From contig NC_026657.2 in the NCBI RefSeq assembly GCF_000004075.3, forward strand, positions 4,216,001 through 4,280,000: a DNA stretch of 64,000 bases. Reading direction: 5' to 3'. Below, piece by piece: positions 11,573-23,912 of this stretch (position 1 is its first letter; the number at the start of each line of letters is the position of its first letter). This stretch comes from Cucumis sativus (lineage: Eukaryota > Streptophyta > Magnoliopsida > Cucurbitales > Cucurbitaceae). The notes below the pieces were generated by a model that saw nothing but the letters and a program-made list of their open reading frames with translations, ran no database searches and was not told the origin of the DNA. Both the position numbers and the translations under genes were made by a program.

Positions 11573-13372
11573 ATGTGTTTGGATTTATTTTTAAAGTGTT
11601 TAATTTTTAAAATAATTTATATTAAGATAAATTGAGGTGTTTGGGATTTGTTTAAAATAATTCTTAGAAAAATGAGATTATGAAATAAATCATTTTAGAG
11701 AAAACATATGTAACCAAATTTTAGAATAAGACATCTGTTTGGATTGCCTATAAAAGAAATGTTTTTTTAAGAATATTTAAAAAAAAAACAATTTTTTGTA
11801 AAATGAGTTTAAAATCTAAACACTTACCATGTTTGGTTTGATCTTTTTATAAATGTTTATATGAAAAATTATGTTTGATTTGTCCTATACTAATAATTGT
11901 TTATACTTTAATCAAATTACCGTAAAAGACTATTAAACATTATGAACTAATTTTATAAAGAAATACATATTTTGAGTTTTTTTTCAAAAATATTTTAAAC
12001 ATTAATAGCACACTATTTTGAAATTATTAACTTTTATTTACTTAGAAACTAAACATTAATTTTTCTTGTATTAATTTTTTTGGACAATTTAATTTTAGAA
12101 GCCCAAATATCTTGAAATGTATATACATAACCATAAAAATAATTAATTTCCATCAAACAAAATATAAATAAGATAAATAAATTTTTGATATAATATAATA
12201 TCAACTAGACAAAAATATGTTCAATTTCATCACGTTCTTCATTCATCTGAATTTCACAAACTGAACAATCATGTTCACAGATGTTAAGGCCAAGTAGATT
12301 TGGGTGAAAGAGAAACATTTGCAAATCCCTAGATTTAAATGTATATCAACCTATTTAAAAAATATTCAAAGTATTTAAAAACAAAAACAAAAACAAGAAG
12401 AATGAAAATACATAGCAAAATGGAACATAAAAAAACAGGGGAAGACAAATAAATATTGCAGAGGGATTTCTCATTAAACATCAAATAAACATTTATTCTA
12501 AAATTTGGTTGCATGTGTTTTATCTAAAATGATTTATTTCATAATCTCATTTTTCTAAAAATTATTTTAAACTAATGCCAAACATCTCCATTTATCTTAA
12601 AATGAATTATTTTAAAAATTAAATACTTCAAAAATCAATTTAAACTCATCCTAAATATTTATTTGGTGTTTAACGAGGAATTTCTTCCAAAAATCTATTT
12701 TTCTTCTTCTATTTTTTATATTTCTTTTTATCATCTATTTTTCACTGTTCTTTTGTTTTGTTTTGTTTTTTCTGTTAATTTTCAAATACTTTAAATATTT
12801 TTTCAATGTGGGTAGGGATTTGCAAGTGTTCCTTTCTTAGTCAAATCTACTTCGTCCTAACATCTGTGAAAGAAATCATGAGAATGTCAACAAAGAACGT
12901 TCAGTTCATGAAATAAAGATGAATTAAGAACATGATTGAATTGTACATCTTTTTGTCTAATTGATATTATATTTGTCTCGAAAAAAATATTTGTGCTTCT
13001 AAAATTGAATTGTCCAAGAAAATTAATACAAAAAAAATGAAAGTAATGTTTGAAGTAACTAAAAAATCAATAATTTCAAAACAACGTTCAATTAAATTTA
13101 AAATATATTTCTGAAAAAATTCAAAATATTTGTATTTATTTATGAAATTAGTTCATAATGTTTAATAATGTTTGATGGTAATTTGTATTAAGTATAAACA
13201 TTTATTAGCATAGGACAAATCAAACACAATTTTACATATAAATATTTATAAAGAGGGGAGATCAAACATGCAAGTATTTAGATTTTAAACTCATTTTACA
13301 AAAAAAAACATTTTTTAAAAAATGTATTATTAAAAGAAAAACATCTTTTTCATAGTGAATCCAAACATACAT
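11566..13372. mobile_element. Interleaved double foldback element (A-B-A'-B')
   Basis: Segment A (11566-11730) is the near reverse complement of A' (12493-12656); their outer ends are atttaggatg and catcctaaat. Segment B (11731-12493) is the near reverse complement of B' (12652-13372); for example tgtttggattgcc at 11735 pairs with aatccaaaca near 13358. The two pairs overlap instead of nesting, so A' sits in the loop of the B hairpin. Both A and B begin with a tgtttggat motif, which suggests related terminal inverted repeats. No transposase frame is seen, so it would be non-autonomous. The superfamily is not assigned. Confidence 0.65.
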
Positions 13373-14054
13373 TTAGTTTATGGATATTAAATTAATGTAT
13401 GTAATAATTTCAGATTGAAAGAATCATTTACTTCACTTATGACGTTTTTGTTGTTCTTTCGAAACCATGAAACATTCATTGATTCTAAGTTACTTCTTTT
13501 CTTTTTCTTTCAATCTCTTCCTCTAACGAGTACATAATCATGGTGGGTATTATGTTAAACCTTGAGAAATATAAAAGATTGACACAAGACATGTCTTAGC
13601 CTAGTTAACTAATTTTGTTTTGAAGGCAGTGGTTTCTACAACGTGACATGTAAATTTTGAAATTGACGATGTATAACAATTTGAAAGAAGTTCTTAACTC
13701 AAGTCGAAAGTATTCATTTTTTTGCTATAAGATGTAAATATTTTTCATTTTCTTCTATTCATGTAAATTCTACGTAGAAAAAAGAAGTTGTGGACCCATT
13801 AACTACTGGTTTTTTTCAATATGGTTGTGTCTCTACCCTATTTTTCTATTAATTTCTAAAATAACATTATTTTAAAAAAAATTGGAGAGAAAGATATAAG
13901 TGCTGTTTGTATAATAAAATTTTCAATCCATAATTTAATATAAAAACTAAAATTTGGTTCAGTAACTTTTTTTTAACAAAAATTAAGTATATTTGCTCCA
14001 TATTTCTTACATTAGTTTTGCATATTTTCATGGGTCTTTTGCATAATGGGGTAA
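13373..14054. other. Short spacer between two foldback elements
   Basis: AT-rich DNA without a supported frame or recognised repeat. Confidence 0.4.
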
Positions 14055-15377
14055 GTTTTTAAAAAAATTGGAAACATGGAGTGAGTTTTAAAATATTTAG
14101 GTAAATGAGGTTCTTTTCTTTTGTCTTCAGTGAGTTTCATATTTCTCTCCTACCCTTTTCCTTTCTTCTTCTTTTTTTTTGTTTTGTTTTTATTGAATGT
14201 CATGAAATGGATGATTTTGCTTGTTGGTAATAATAATAATAATAATAATTTATTTTATTTTAATATTATTATGATTATTCATAGTTCATGAAGAAAAATT
14301 ATAATTGTTTAATTTATTTATAAAATATTTTATTTGAAGCCTATAAAAAGAAGTAGTCTTTCAAATAATACAAAACAAAAAAAGTAAACAAAACTATTTT
14401 AAAAACGAAAAAAAGAATAAATTATTGTTTAGATTTCGCTATTATCTGGACAATCATTTAGAAAAATATAAAACTATTTTTTTTAACCATCGTTTAGATT
14501 TAATTATTTTTGTTCCAACAATCGTTTAGATTCGACTATTTTTGTATATATCTAATCATTTAAATTTGGGTAGTTAAATCTAAACGATTTTTTTTTAGAT
14601 TTTTTTCAAGACTTTTTTATACATTTATTGTTTAAATTTCGTTGCCTAAATCTAAGGCTATTTTTGTACATGATTTAGATTTGTCTATCGAGAATGATTT
14701 TTTTTTTATCTTTTATATTAGACCCGATCTTAAATAACCAAATAACAATTTAATTTTTTTTAAAAAAATAGATATTTTATATTTGGTACATGATCTTGAA
14801 CCAAATAATCGTTAAAAAAATTTTAAAAAATTGAAGAAGAAGAGAAAAAAAAAGGGAGGAGGAGATGAAAAATAATATAAATTAGGAAGGAGAAAATCTA
14901 GAATATTAAAAAAGATGGTCAACTTCATGGTCTTTTTCATTTTGTTAATTGAGTCGTAAATATTTTATCAATTTGTTTTATTCATGAAAACGAATCTAAA
15001 AATAACCTAAAAATGAACCAACACCAGATGACCCATTAATAATATTTTCATTCATATAACATTTAAATTAATAAAAATAACGTTATAAAAAGATACGTTT
15101 TGTTTTTTAAATCGTTATGTTTGCTTTTTTTTTTTTTTTGTATTTTCTAAAAGACTACATCTTTTTATAGGCTTTAAAATAAATTAAACAATTATAATGT
15201 TTTTCGTGAATTATGAATAATTATAATAATATTAAAATAAAATAAAATATTTGTTTATTATTATTATTATTATTACCAACTAGCAAAATCATTCATTTGC
15301 ATGACATTCAATAAAAACAAAACAAAGAAAAAGAAGAAAGGAAAAGGGTAGGAGAGAAAGATGAAACTCACTAGAGA

Positions 15378-15412
<35 letters not shown>

Positions 15413-15465
15413 CATTTACTTAAATATTTTAAAACTCACCCATTTTTCCAATTTTTTTTTAAAAA
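14055..15465. mobile_element. Long-terminal-inverted-repeat (foldback/MULE-like) element
   Basis: The left arm, about 14055-14405, and right arm, about 15095-15465, are reverse complements over roughly 350 bp. Matching blocks include gtgagttttaaaatattta, cctacccttttcctttcttc, ttgaatgtcatg, the (TAA)n tract at 14228-14250 against (TTA)n at 15257-15277, and gcctataaaaaga. The right arm also carries a 30-base A run (15380-15409). The ~690-bp middle contains repeated atcgtttagatt words and no transposase. It is probably a non-autonomous DNA element. Confidence 0.65.
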
Positions 15466-17093
15466 AATTTAGCCAAATTCTAAAACTAAAACCAACTTTT
15501 TAAAAGATTTTTTTTAGTTTCCAAAAATTAGTTTGGTTTTATAAATGATTGATAAAAATTAGATATAACAACAACAAAAAAGTGAAGATGGAAGTAATGT
15601 CTATAGAATTATTTTAAAAAAAAAAAAAAAAACTAAATGATCATCAACAAAAGCCTAAGTGATAGAAATGGAAATATGCTATCTTATTTCACTTAATTCG
15701 AACTCGTTCCTTAATTTTACGTTCTTGATTGGCTATTTTACAGATTTTGAGCAATTCGATTGAAGGTAGAAGTTGAAGTTGATGTCGATCAGAAGCTTAA
15801 CTAGGCAAAGACAGAGTCAAGTAGCATCAACTGAGGCAAATGGTGATAAAAAAGAAGTCCATTTGACCTCTGTCTTGTAGTGTCACTGCATCTCACTACA
15901 CCATGTGCAAGGCATGAGGTACGTAGACTTACGCTTTCAATTAAATCTTTGACTTATGAGAATTTGATAAGATTTAATTAGAAACAATTTAATAGGTTAG
16001 GTTAGTTTGTTATTTTATGAGATGAGCATTGTTTTAACCAACATAGAATTATACCTAACGATGAATGCAATTAGACGAATGAAAATTAGACATTCCACCT
16101 AAGGATCTCTACAATTTAATGTTGTTGAAAAATTCAATTATGTACGTCCAATCGTGTTGAGTTAGAACAATTAGAATCTTAGAATAAATTTAGTTATATT
16201 ACCTAATTAAATTAATTTGGTGAAAAGTTACATAGAAGCGAGTAATTCATTTTTTGGATTGGGAGACATCAATGTAATGTAACCCAAGCTAGACTCTTTT
16301 TGACATAAAATTTCTATAATTTACTCTTTCTATGTAATTTATTTTCTTGCAATCAGAATCAACCTCACCTCTTCCCTCCATTCAGTTACTTAATCAGTTA
16401 GAACTAGGTTGTTGAAAGAATTATCATGCTCCCTGAGTTCAACTTGCTGCTTTTATGGAATGAATCTTTATTTCATTGATAATTTAGCAGAGGTACAAGC
16501 CTAAATATACTAAAAGAAGAATACACTTAAGGAAAGAATACGAACTTTTAAAAATACTCTAAATACACCACACCAACCTATGATTGCCACACTAAATTAG
16601 TCCTTGATACGTGGATTGGATAAATTTATTTGAAAAAAGAATCCTATTTTAATATATTTGTGGGAAAGAAAACCACTTTTTCCCCCACACTTCAAGAGCT
16701 CTTCTAGACTTTAACACTTGATCTTACAAAGATCCGAAAATGCATGCAATCAAATCAACACCGTTAACCAAAACATTTGAATAAAAGTAGTAATTTAAGG
16801 CATTGTAGCATTGAGAAAAGCTCTTCATATAACCAAGACAACACTATCTTCCATTACCTCTTTATTTTCACTTCCACAGCTTAAATGCATATGATAGTGA
16901 AAATATAAAGTTATTACAATAATAAAACGTTGGTAACAAGATAAAGCCTAGCTAAGGTAATAATACACAAACCAAATAGTAAATTTGGTGAATATGTTCC
17001 CTTTCATAAGCTATATATCTCCAACGCTCCAACTTATTTAAATTTATGATGATAATGTTGCCTTCAAAAACTATATTAATATAAACTTCCAAT
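15466..17093. other. Spacer downstream of RidA copy 1
   Basis: No gene is supported. The part nearest 17093 will hold the 3' UTR of the RidA gene on the minus strand. Around 16430-16700 there is transposon-like sequence, but no ends could be defined. Confidence 0.4.
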
Positions 17094-18991
17094 TCAAAGC
17101 ACAGCTATTGCATCAATTTCAATCTTAGCATTTTTGGGTAATGCTCCAGCTGCAAATGTTGATCTTGCTGGTGCAGGGCAGTTTGGAAAATCTGTCAAAA
17201 AACAAACAACTTACAACTTTAAATGCCACGTTCTTGATCTTTTGAAATGATTCATTTGAAAAGAACTTACATTTTCCATAAATCTCATTTACTAATGTAA
17301 AATCTGCTACATTAGCCAACCTGCCAAAAACAAAATGAGAAGAACAAACAAATGACTAATTCTTGAAACGAAAGCTGCGAGAGTACAATTTTCCAAAACA
17401 TGGGATAAAAGATGGCTATAGATGCAAAATGATTGCAACTCAAGATTTCATACATAATAGTTGTCTTAATCACTCTATCATAATCAGCCCCTCCAGCTCT
17501 TAATATTGCACCAACATTTTTTAGGGCCTGCATAATAATATTTCATTTCCTCAGAAATTAATGCTAACAAAATTTAATTTTTCTTTCTTTTTAAACAAAA
17601 AAAAATAACAATAACCTGCTCAGTTTGCTCTCCAACATCATCTGAGATCAATTGCCCTGTCTGCATCAAACCAAAAAACATACTCAATTATACGTGTCCA
17701 GCGCGAACTCATGACAAATAATTGAAACCCAACTGATCAACTGAGCTATGTTTATGTTAAACATTGAAAAACAGTACCTCAGGAATTAGACCAAGGGAGC
17801 CAGATACATATACAAGATTGTTGGCTATGATTCCCTGAGAATAGGGCCCCAATGCTTCTGGGGCATTGTCAGTTGCAATGCCTATGATTTCTGCCACAAA
17901 ACAAACATTGGTATTAAGTGGTGGGATAATCTTTAGGGGAAAAAAATATAAATTTTACCTTAAATTTGTTACGTTTCATTTAAGATCTAATTTTTTTGTT
18001 GAGTGATTTGTGTAGATCAAAGTTAATATTACAATTTAAAATGGGTTATTATTTCAAATCTATTTTTATAAATTTAAAAACTAAAAAGATATATAAAAAG
18101 GACATTTTAAACCTAGTCAAATAAACTAACAAATATTTATAATATATAACAAATTTTTGTATCTATTCAAGGTCTATCGATGGATCAGATTTGAAATTTT
18201 TTCCTACATTTTTGTAGATACTTTTAATATTTTTGTCATTTACAATTATTTCACTTTTGAAAACTCAGGCACTAAAAGCACATATTCGTCAAAATTTTGA
18301 AACTAAAGATATTTTTCTCTAAAAAATGTTTAAAAGTACTAAAATCATTTGGATTTGGTAAGGACAGAAGACCTTTACATGTCTTCACGCGATAATTTTT
18401 ACTTTAAACATACACCCATATAGTTTTGCTTTTGATACCACATCAAAATAGTGTCGTACTAATAGAGATAGTTGTTAAAAGTCGTGGAAAATTCCCTAAT
18501 TCATTTGTTTTTATTAAAATGCATCTTTTCAACATCTCAACTATTTATTTTCTTGTGTATGATAGATGTATTTTTTTTTATTTTTTTCTTTTTTAACTAA
18601 CTTTATTTTTTTTCCGTTTTTTTTATGTTGTCTTAGAGGAATTCAATAACCATTTTTTTTTTAATCAAAATAGGTTGTTTATATTTTTCTTTTATAAAAA
18701 ATGCTATTTAACATAATAATGGATAAATAATTTCTTTAAAATAAGATTTAAAAAGGAAAATTGATGAAGCCAAATAGGTCAAAGAGAATGAGGGGACGTA
18801 TTAATACCAGTAGTACACTTGGAAATGGCATGGCATTTGAAGGACATTTGACGGCTTGAAATAGATGGAATGGCCGGTGAAGGCCGCCTCCACAAGGACA
18901 CGGCGGTGCTGGCAGAGGGAGTGATGGATCGCCTCCGTGTAATGGCGGTGGAGGCCGGAATTTGGAGGGTGTGAGCTGCGGACATAGCCAT
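17094..18991 (-). CDS. RidA/YjgF-type 2-iminobutanoate/2-iminopropanoate deaminase, copy 1 (organellar)
   Basis: RidA hydrolyses reactive enamine/imine intermediates released by PLP enzymes such as threonine dehydratase, protecting plastid amino-acid metabolism. There are six coding exons on the minus strand: 18808-18991, 17778-17890, 17616-17660, 17454-17527, 17271-17320 and 17094-17191. All junctions are GT-AG and the joined frame is 188 codons (187 aa), equal to the plant family length. The start at 18991 (MAMSAAH) begins a Ser/Arg-rich transit peptide; an in-frame ATG at 19033 would add 14 residues. Family landmarks seen are APEALGPYSQ, NNLVYVSGSLGL, SDDVGEQTEQ, the Arg of PAPARST and the Glu of KIEIDAIAVL. 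It differs from copy 2 in the last exon (FAAGALP where copy 2 has YEVARLP). The frame is intact, so it is probably functional but diverged. Confidence 0.88.
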
Positions 18992-21169
18992 CTGCGACTT
19001 CTCCTTTTTTACTTCTAGATTTCTTCCTCCCACACTATAGTTTTAGTCCGTCCAATGAATCTCATTGCTTCATTTACGCACCTTTTTATTGAGGTTTAGG
19101 AGGACCACCCCACCACCCTTTCTCTTTTTCTTTGTTTTTTTTCTTTTCTTTCGAATTAAATTTGTTTTTTATTTTGTTTTCAAATATAGCAAAATGAACC
19201 AACTTATTTATGAATATAACAAAATTATATTTTGTTGTATTTGTAAATAGTTTCAACAGTTTTGTCATTTAAAATAATTTGATTATTATTATTATTTATG
19301 TGGTGTTTGGATAAGAAAAACTAAATTACTAATGTATTAGGGATAGATTATTTTAGTTTTGGTTATAATAATATGTGTTTAAGATGTTAACTATTTTAGT
19401 TTGAGAAGCAAATAGTAAACATTGTGCAAAAAAAAAATGATGAGTGTAAAATTAATGGTAAATACTATAGATAATTGAGAGTTTTGAAATAGTGTTTCCT
19501 ATAGCTAAATAATAATTTTTAAATAGTAGTAAAGAGATGGTTCTTATAATCTTATACAACTTTTGCTTCAAACATCTTCTTATATTATTATTCTTTCAGT
19601 TTTATAACAACTATTGCCAAGTTTACCCCATTGAAAATGTAATGTAAAAAGTGGATTCCATTTTATTACTTTTATTGTTATTTACTTGTGTTTTACTCCA
19701 TTTGTAATAAAACATGAGACTTTCTTAATTTTGAATTTGAAGTAACAAAGTGAAAATTGATTGAAAAATGTAGCAGGCATAATCCAACTTCCACCTAGAA
19801 ATTACTTCATATCACTCCCTATTACAGGTTAATTATCATTATTTTAATATGTCAGAAGAAAAATTATGATCAATTTGAACATCTTTACTGATACAATTAC
19901 TATTTGACGACCCTTGAAAGTAACGATCGATAAAGGTAAAGATAGCTAGGAAGTAATGATAAAGGTAAAGGTAGTAGTAAATTAATATAACAAAATTCAT
20001 AATTGTATGTATCAAAAATAATTTAATTACAATTACAATTCATGTATATTACAATTGATCTATCAAAAATTTTGTTAAACATGAGTGAGTTATCAAAGAT
20101 CTTTTATATATACACATACATATAGATACACACATATATATACATATAATTAACAAAGGTTAAAAAAATATTTGAACACACATGTTCAAATTTAAAAGAG
20201 TTCTTGAATGTTTTTGATAGATAGAAGGAACGAATTCATGGATATTTGAATTTGGAGATAAAGTAGGGTATTTCACTAGCTTTGCCAAATCCACGTGGTG
20301 GTGTGGCCATTGTCCATCAACCTTTTTCATTTCATTGTTTGGACAATTTTGGTTCTATTCATCGCAATTATTGAACCAACACTTTTGTCGTTTTAATAAA
20401 TATTTATTTTGGAATTTTTGTTTCCAAAATACCATTTTAGTTTTAAGAAAATATCCATTTATATACCTTCAAACTTAAACTTGAAATTATAATTTGTATT
20501 CATTTAAATTTTAAAGTAATAATTATATCAACTTAAAAATAGATACCACATGATAGAAATAGACATGTGCACCAAAATTCGGATCAAATTAAACTCTCAT
20601 TCCATCTAATCTAATTAGAAATTAACACAAACATGCATCTAACTAAATTAAGTTAGGGTTTTAGTACGTAACACATGTGTACCTTTCTAGCCGTTGAATG
20701 CTCAAAATCTCTACACCAACTTGAATCAAATTATCACTAGTGTTGACCCACTATTCTTTGGAATTAAAATTGGGTTGTGGGATCCGATGGGTGAAGGAAT
20801 TGAGAGAGAAATATAGAAGTAAGAGGATAGAACTTAACATTGAGAGTTGGAAGATAAATTTCTTTGGTGTAAAAATTAGCATATTTCAAAAAGTATCAAA
20901 AGTTTTCTAAACAGTTTCAAAACACAATTTTCATAAACATTTTTCATCCAACTATTGCACGTCCAAATTCACCAAAATTCATCACATCATATTTCATTAA
21001 CCCTTAGCAGACTTTAGTATTGGGCTTGGTGTCAACATCTCATGCATCCACATAGCTCGCTAGAATTAGTGTGATTATCGAACAAGATGTTGGATTTTCT
21101 CACTAACTTTAGTCAAAGGACAAAATTTTATTTTCATCATTTTAGTAAAAGCGAAACATTGACTTTTCT
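18992..21169. other. RidA copy 1 upstream region and spacer
   Basis: The 5' UTR and promoter of RidA copy 1 should lie in the first few hundred bases. No clear TATA box was found. A family 1 fragment occupies about 19180-19285. Around 19300-19595 the words gtgtttggataag and ttgcttcaaacatctt look like opposed ends of a small hAT-like MITE. Otherwise the DNA is AT-rich and non-coding. Confidence 0.4.
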
Positions 21170-21490
21170 TAGGAGTTGAATCAATTTAAACCCTAAACTT
21201 TTACAAGAGTTGTATCAGTATAGACTGTGAACTTATATAAATGTATCGATTGAAATTCTCCATTATGTTTTATAAGTTGGACACACTTATGAAACTTGAG
21301 GGTTTAAATTGATACATGTAGAAAAGTTAACGGTTTAAATTAATGCATTTAGAAAAGTTTAAGGTTTAAATTGACACAACCATTAATTTAAGACTTAAAT
21401 TGATATAACCCCTAAAATCTAGGGTTTAAATTGATACAATTATTAGTTTAGGGTTTAAATTAATAGTACATCCCCCAAAGTTCAAGAGTA
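21170..21490. repeat. Short imperfect inverted-repeat element, family 2 (copy 2)
   Basis: It repeats ggtttaaattgatac on one side and tcaatttaaaccctaaac on the other, around a centre reading ctccattatgttttataagttgg. This matches the centre of the copy at 40-365 (ctccattctattttatttgg). Both copies have the same orientation. Non-coding. Confidence 0.55.
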
Positions 21491-21749
21491 TAAATAATTG
21501 ATTTTTGCCTTGATACTTTAGTATCGATACCATTTGCGGTAGGTTTGAAATGACTTAAGAAAAAAAAATTTCAAAAATGAACTTTTATTTCAACATTTTT
21601 TTCTAAAAACTTCTTAAAATAAAAATGCGTATGTGTTTGATAATGTTTTTAAGTGTTTTTAGGTACAAGTTTGGTTGATTTGTTATATACTAAAAATGTT
21701 TTTATTAATTTTAAACTACAATAAAAAATAAAAATAAAAACATTTGTTC

Positions 21750-22830
21750 ATGGAGGTTATCGTTAGAGTTGGTTGACGGTCATCAAAGCTAGTAGTTAAA
21801 GGTGGCTAATGACAATCATTGGAGAATAGTTGTTGGAAGTTGTTCTCAGTTACATGAAACAGTCATTAATTAGCTTGACTATAGAAGGTAGGTGGTCAAT
21901 GATGATCGTTAGAAAACGACGACTAGAAAAAGGTTGGCAACAATGGTCATCAGAGATTGGCTAGAAGTTGGCTGAAAGTTGGTTGTAAGGGGGTCACTAG
22001 AGACGATGATTGGAGATGGTAGTCGACAATCACTGAAATTGGTAAAAAAAAAAAGTCAAGTCAATGATAGTCACCGTCAAATGATAACCAAAGGTGAATG
22101 GTAGATGATCACCAAAAAAACAATGACAAAAGAATGGTTGAAGATGGTCACCAAAAAATGATCATTGGAAGTTAGCTATAGATGATTGTCAAAAAGTGGT
22201 CGTCTGAGGTTTTCCTTCAACGACTGCAGGGAAAATTGTAAACAAAAGTTAACTGTCAGGGAGCGACAAAAAATAGTTGCCAAAAATGACGACCAGTGCA
22301 AAAGTTGTTCGACAATGTTTGTCATAAAGAAGTTTTAAAAAAAAACTACAAAAAGTTGTCGGTAGCAGACATTGAAAAACATTTGTCGAAAGTTTTGTCA
22401 GTGGTGATTGTTGAAGGTTAGTCGACAACAGTTGCTGAAAAAACAGTAGCGAAAGTTGATCATCAACTTGATGAAAAACAGTAGCTAGAAAAATGATGAC
22501 TGGTGGTTTCGCCGATGATAGTCAATGATGGTTGATGGTTATCTTATGACAGTCACCAGAAAATAGTCACCCGAAGTTTGGCCTACAATGATTGTTAGAA
22601 AGCGATCATCAGAGCTTGATCAAAAGTGCTTGGGGAAAATGGTAGATGAAAATTGATTTTCAATTGTTGCATGAAAACAATGATTGGAGGTTTGCTAGTG
22701 ATCATGATCTCTAGTGATAGTGGTTGGATGTCGATCGATGGCAGTAGGGAAGGTCAGTTGTTGTCGAAGGTTGGTCGATGAGCATCGTGGCAGATGGTTG
22801 ATCAAATGGATTTCGTCACCTAAATTAGAC
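21750..22830. repeat. Degenerate direct-repeat region with gatgatcgtYgga-like words
   Basis: About 1.1 kb consists of loosely repeated words such as tgatcgttagaaaacgac, gatgattggagatggt, tggtcatcagagattgg and gatcattggaagtta. It has a purine-rich strand and more G than the flanks. It looks like a decayed array, perhaps once CpG-rich. No open frame supports a protein. It may be the interior of an old transposon. Confidence 0.4.
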
Positions 22831-23254
22831 CAAATAATTTACCAAACTATCCACAAGAGCTAGTCTTAGCGACAAGATCTAGTCAAAGTATAGGAAGCAC
22901 ATTAATTTTTCTAGCAAACAATTTCCAACCTGAGAGTAACCGGGAGGGTTGAGATTGTAATTGGTTTTGGTTATGAATAAAGTAAAATTGCAAGAAAAGT
23001 AAATTGATTGAATTCAATAATCAAAAGAGCTTAGCTTGGTGTGAAACAAGTTTTCCCTAATTAAAATATTAATTCATCAAATTGTGTGATTATTATCCAA
23101 CTCGATCTATCGTTTACACCTGACTAAATTAATTAGAGAATCTAACTAAATTGTCCTAGATTCCTAACTATACTAATTCAAGAAGACGAAAAACATACAC
23201 ATTGGAATTTTCCTAATCACATTTAAGTTTTAGAGATCCTTTAGTGGAATGATT

Positions 23255-23446
23255 ATTAAATGTTCTAGGTTAGATAGAGTAATATACTCATCTAATCGTA
23301 ATATTAAATGTTCTAGGTTAGATAGAGTAATATACTCATCTAATCGTAATATTAAATGTTCTAGGTTAGATAGAGTAATATACTCATCTAATCATAATAT
23401 TAAATGTTCTACGTTAGTTAGAGGAATATACTCATCTAGAATAACA
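23255..23446 (+). repeat. 48-bp tandem repeat, four copies
   Basis: The unit starts attaaatgttctaggttag and is repeated four times. The first three are nearly identical and the fourth is diverged (acgttagttagagg). The period is a multiple of three, so a 67-codon frame of 16-residue repeats is open through it, but this follows from the repeat and is not evidence of a gene. Confidence 0.9.
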
Positions 23447-23704
23447 AGCTAACATATGATGGAATATCATGAATTATAGATTTAATGAAAGTGAAAGTCA
23501 TACAATTCTCATGTATAGACCTACAAATTAGTCAAATAAAAACGTAAAATCATCGAAGGATCTCAAATTAAGCGAGATTATATAGCAAATTTTCAGTGCT
23601 ATCAGTAGTCTCTGAAATTTATCATACAAAATGGAAGAGATTAACCATTAAACACTAAAAAATAATTTTTCTGAAAGTTAAGTTTTAAGTATTTATTGTA
23701 AGAA

Positions 23705-23912
23705 AAGTTGCATCACATGACAAAAATATTTAGAAAAATACAGTCCATGATACCTATTTTTTTCATATTGTGAATATGAAAAAATTAGTGATATCAAATA
23801 GTTATCAGACTGCTATCGACTTTTAAATTTGTTACTTTTGAAATTTAGAAAATGTAATAACATGAGTTCTATTATCATAAACTTTTTTTCTATTTTTGCA
23901 AAAGCCTCTTAT
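23705..23912 (-). repeat. Dispersed element, family 3 (copy 3, reversed)
   Basis: Read on the minus strand it gives tatgataatagaactcat, aaaagtaacaaattt, tctgataactatttgatat, a catattcacaatatg block and tttttctaaatat, in the same order as 28612-28858. Confidence 0.55.

Noticed and set aside
16430..16720. Possible copia-type LTR fragment
   Set aside because: There is only a general resemblance. No ends or pol sequence lie nearby.
23249..23452. 67-codon frame with 16-residue repeats
   Set aside because: It is fully explained by the 48-bp tandem repeat. No homology or promoter is seen.
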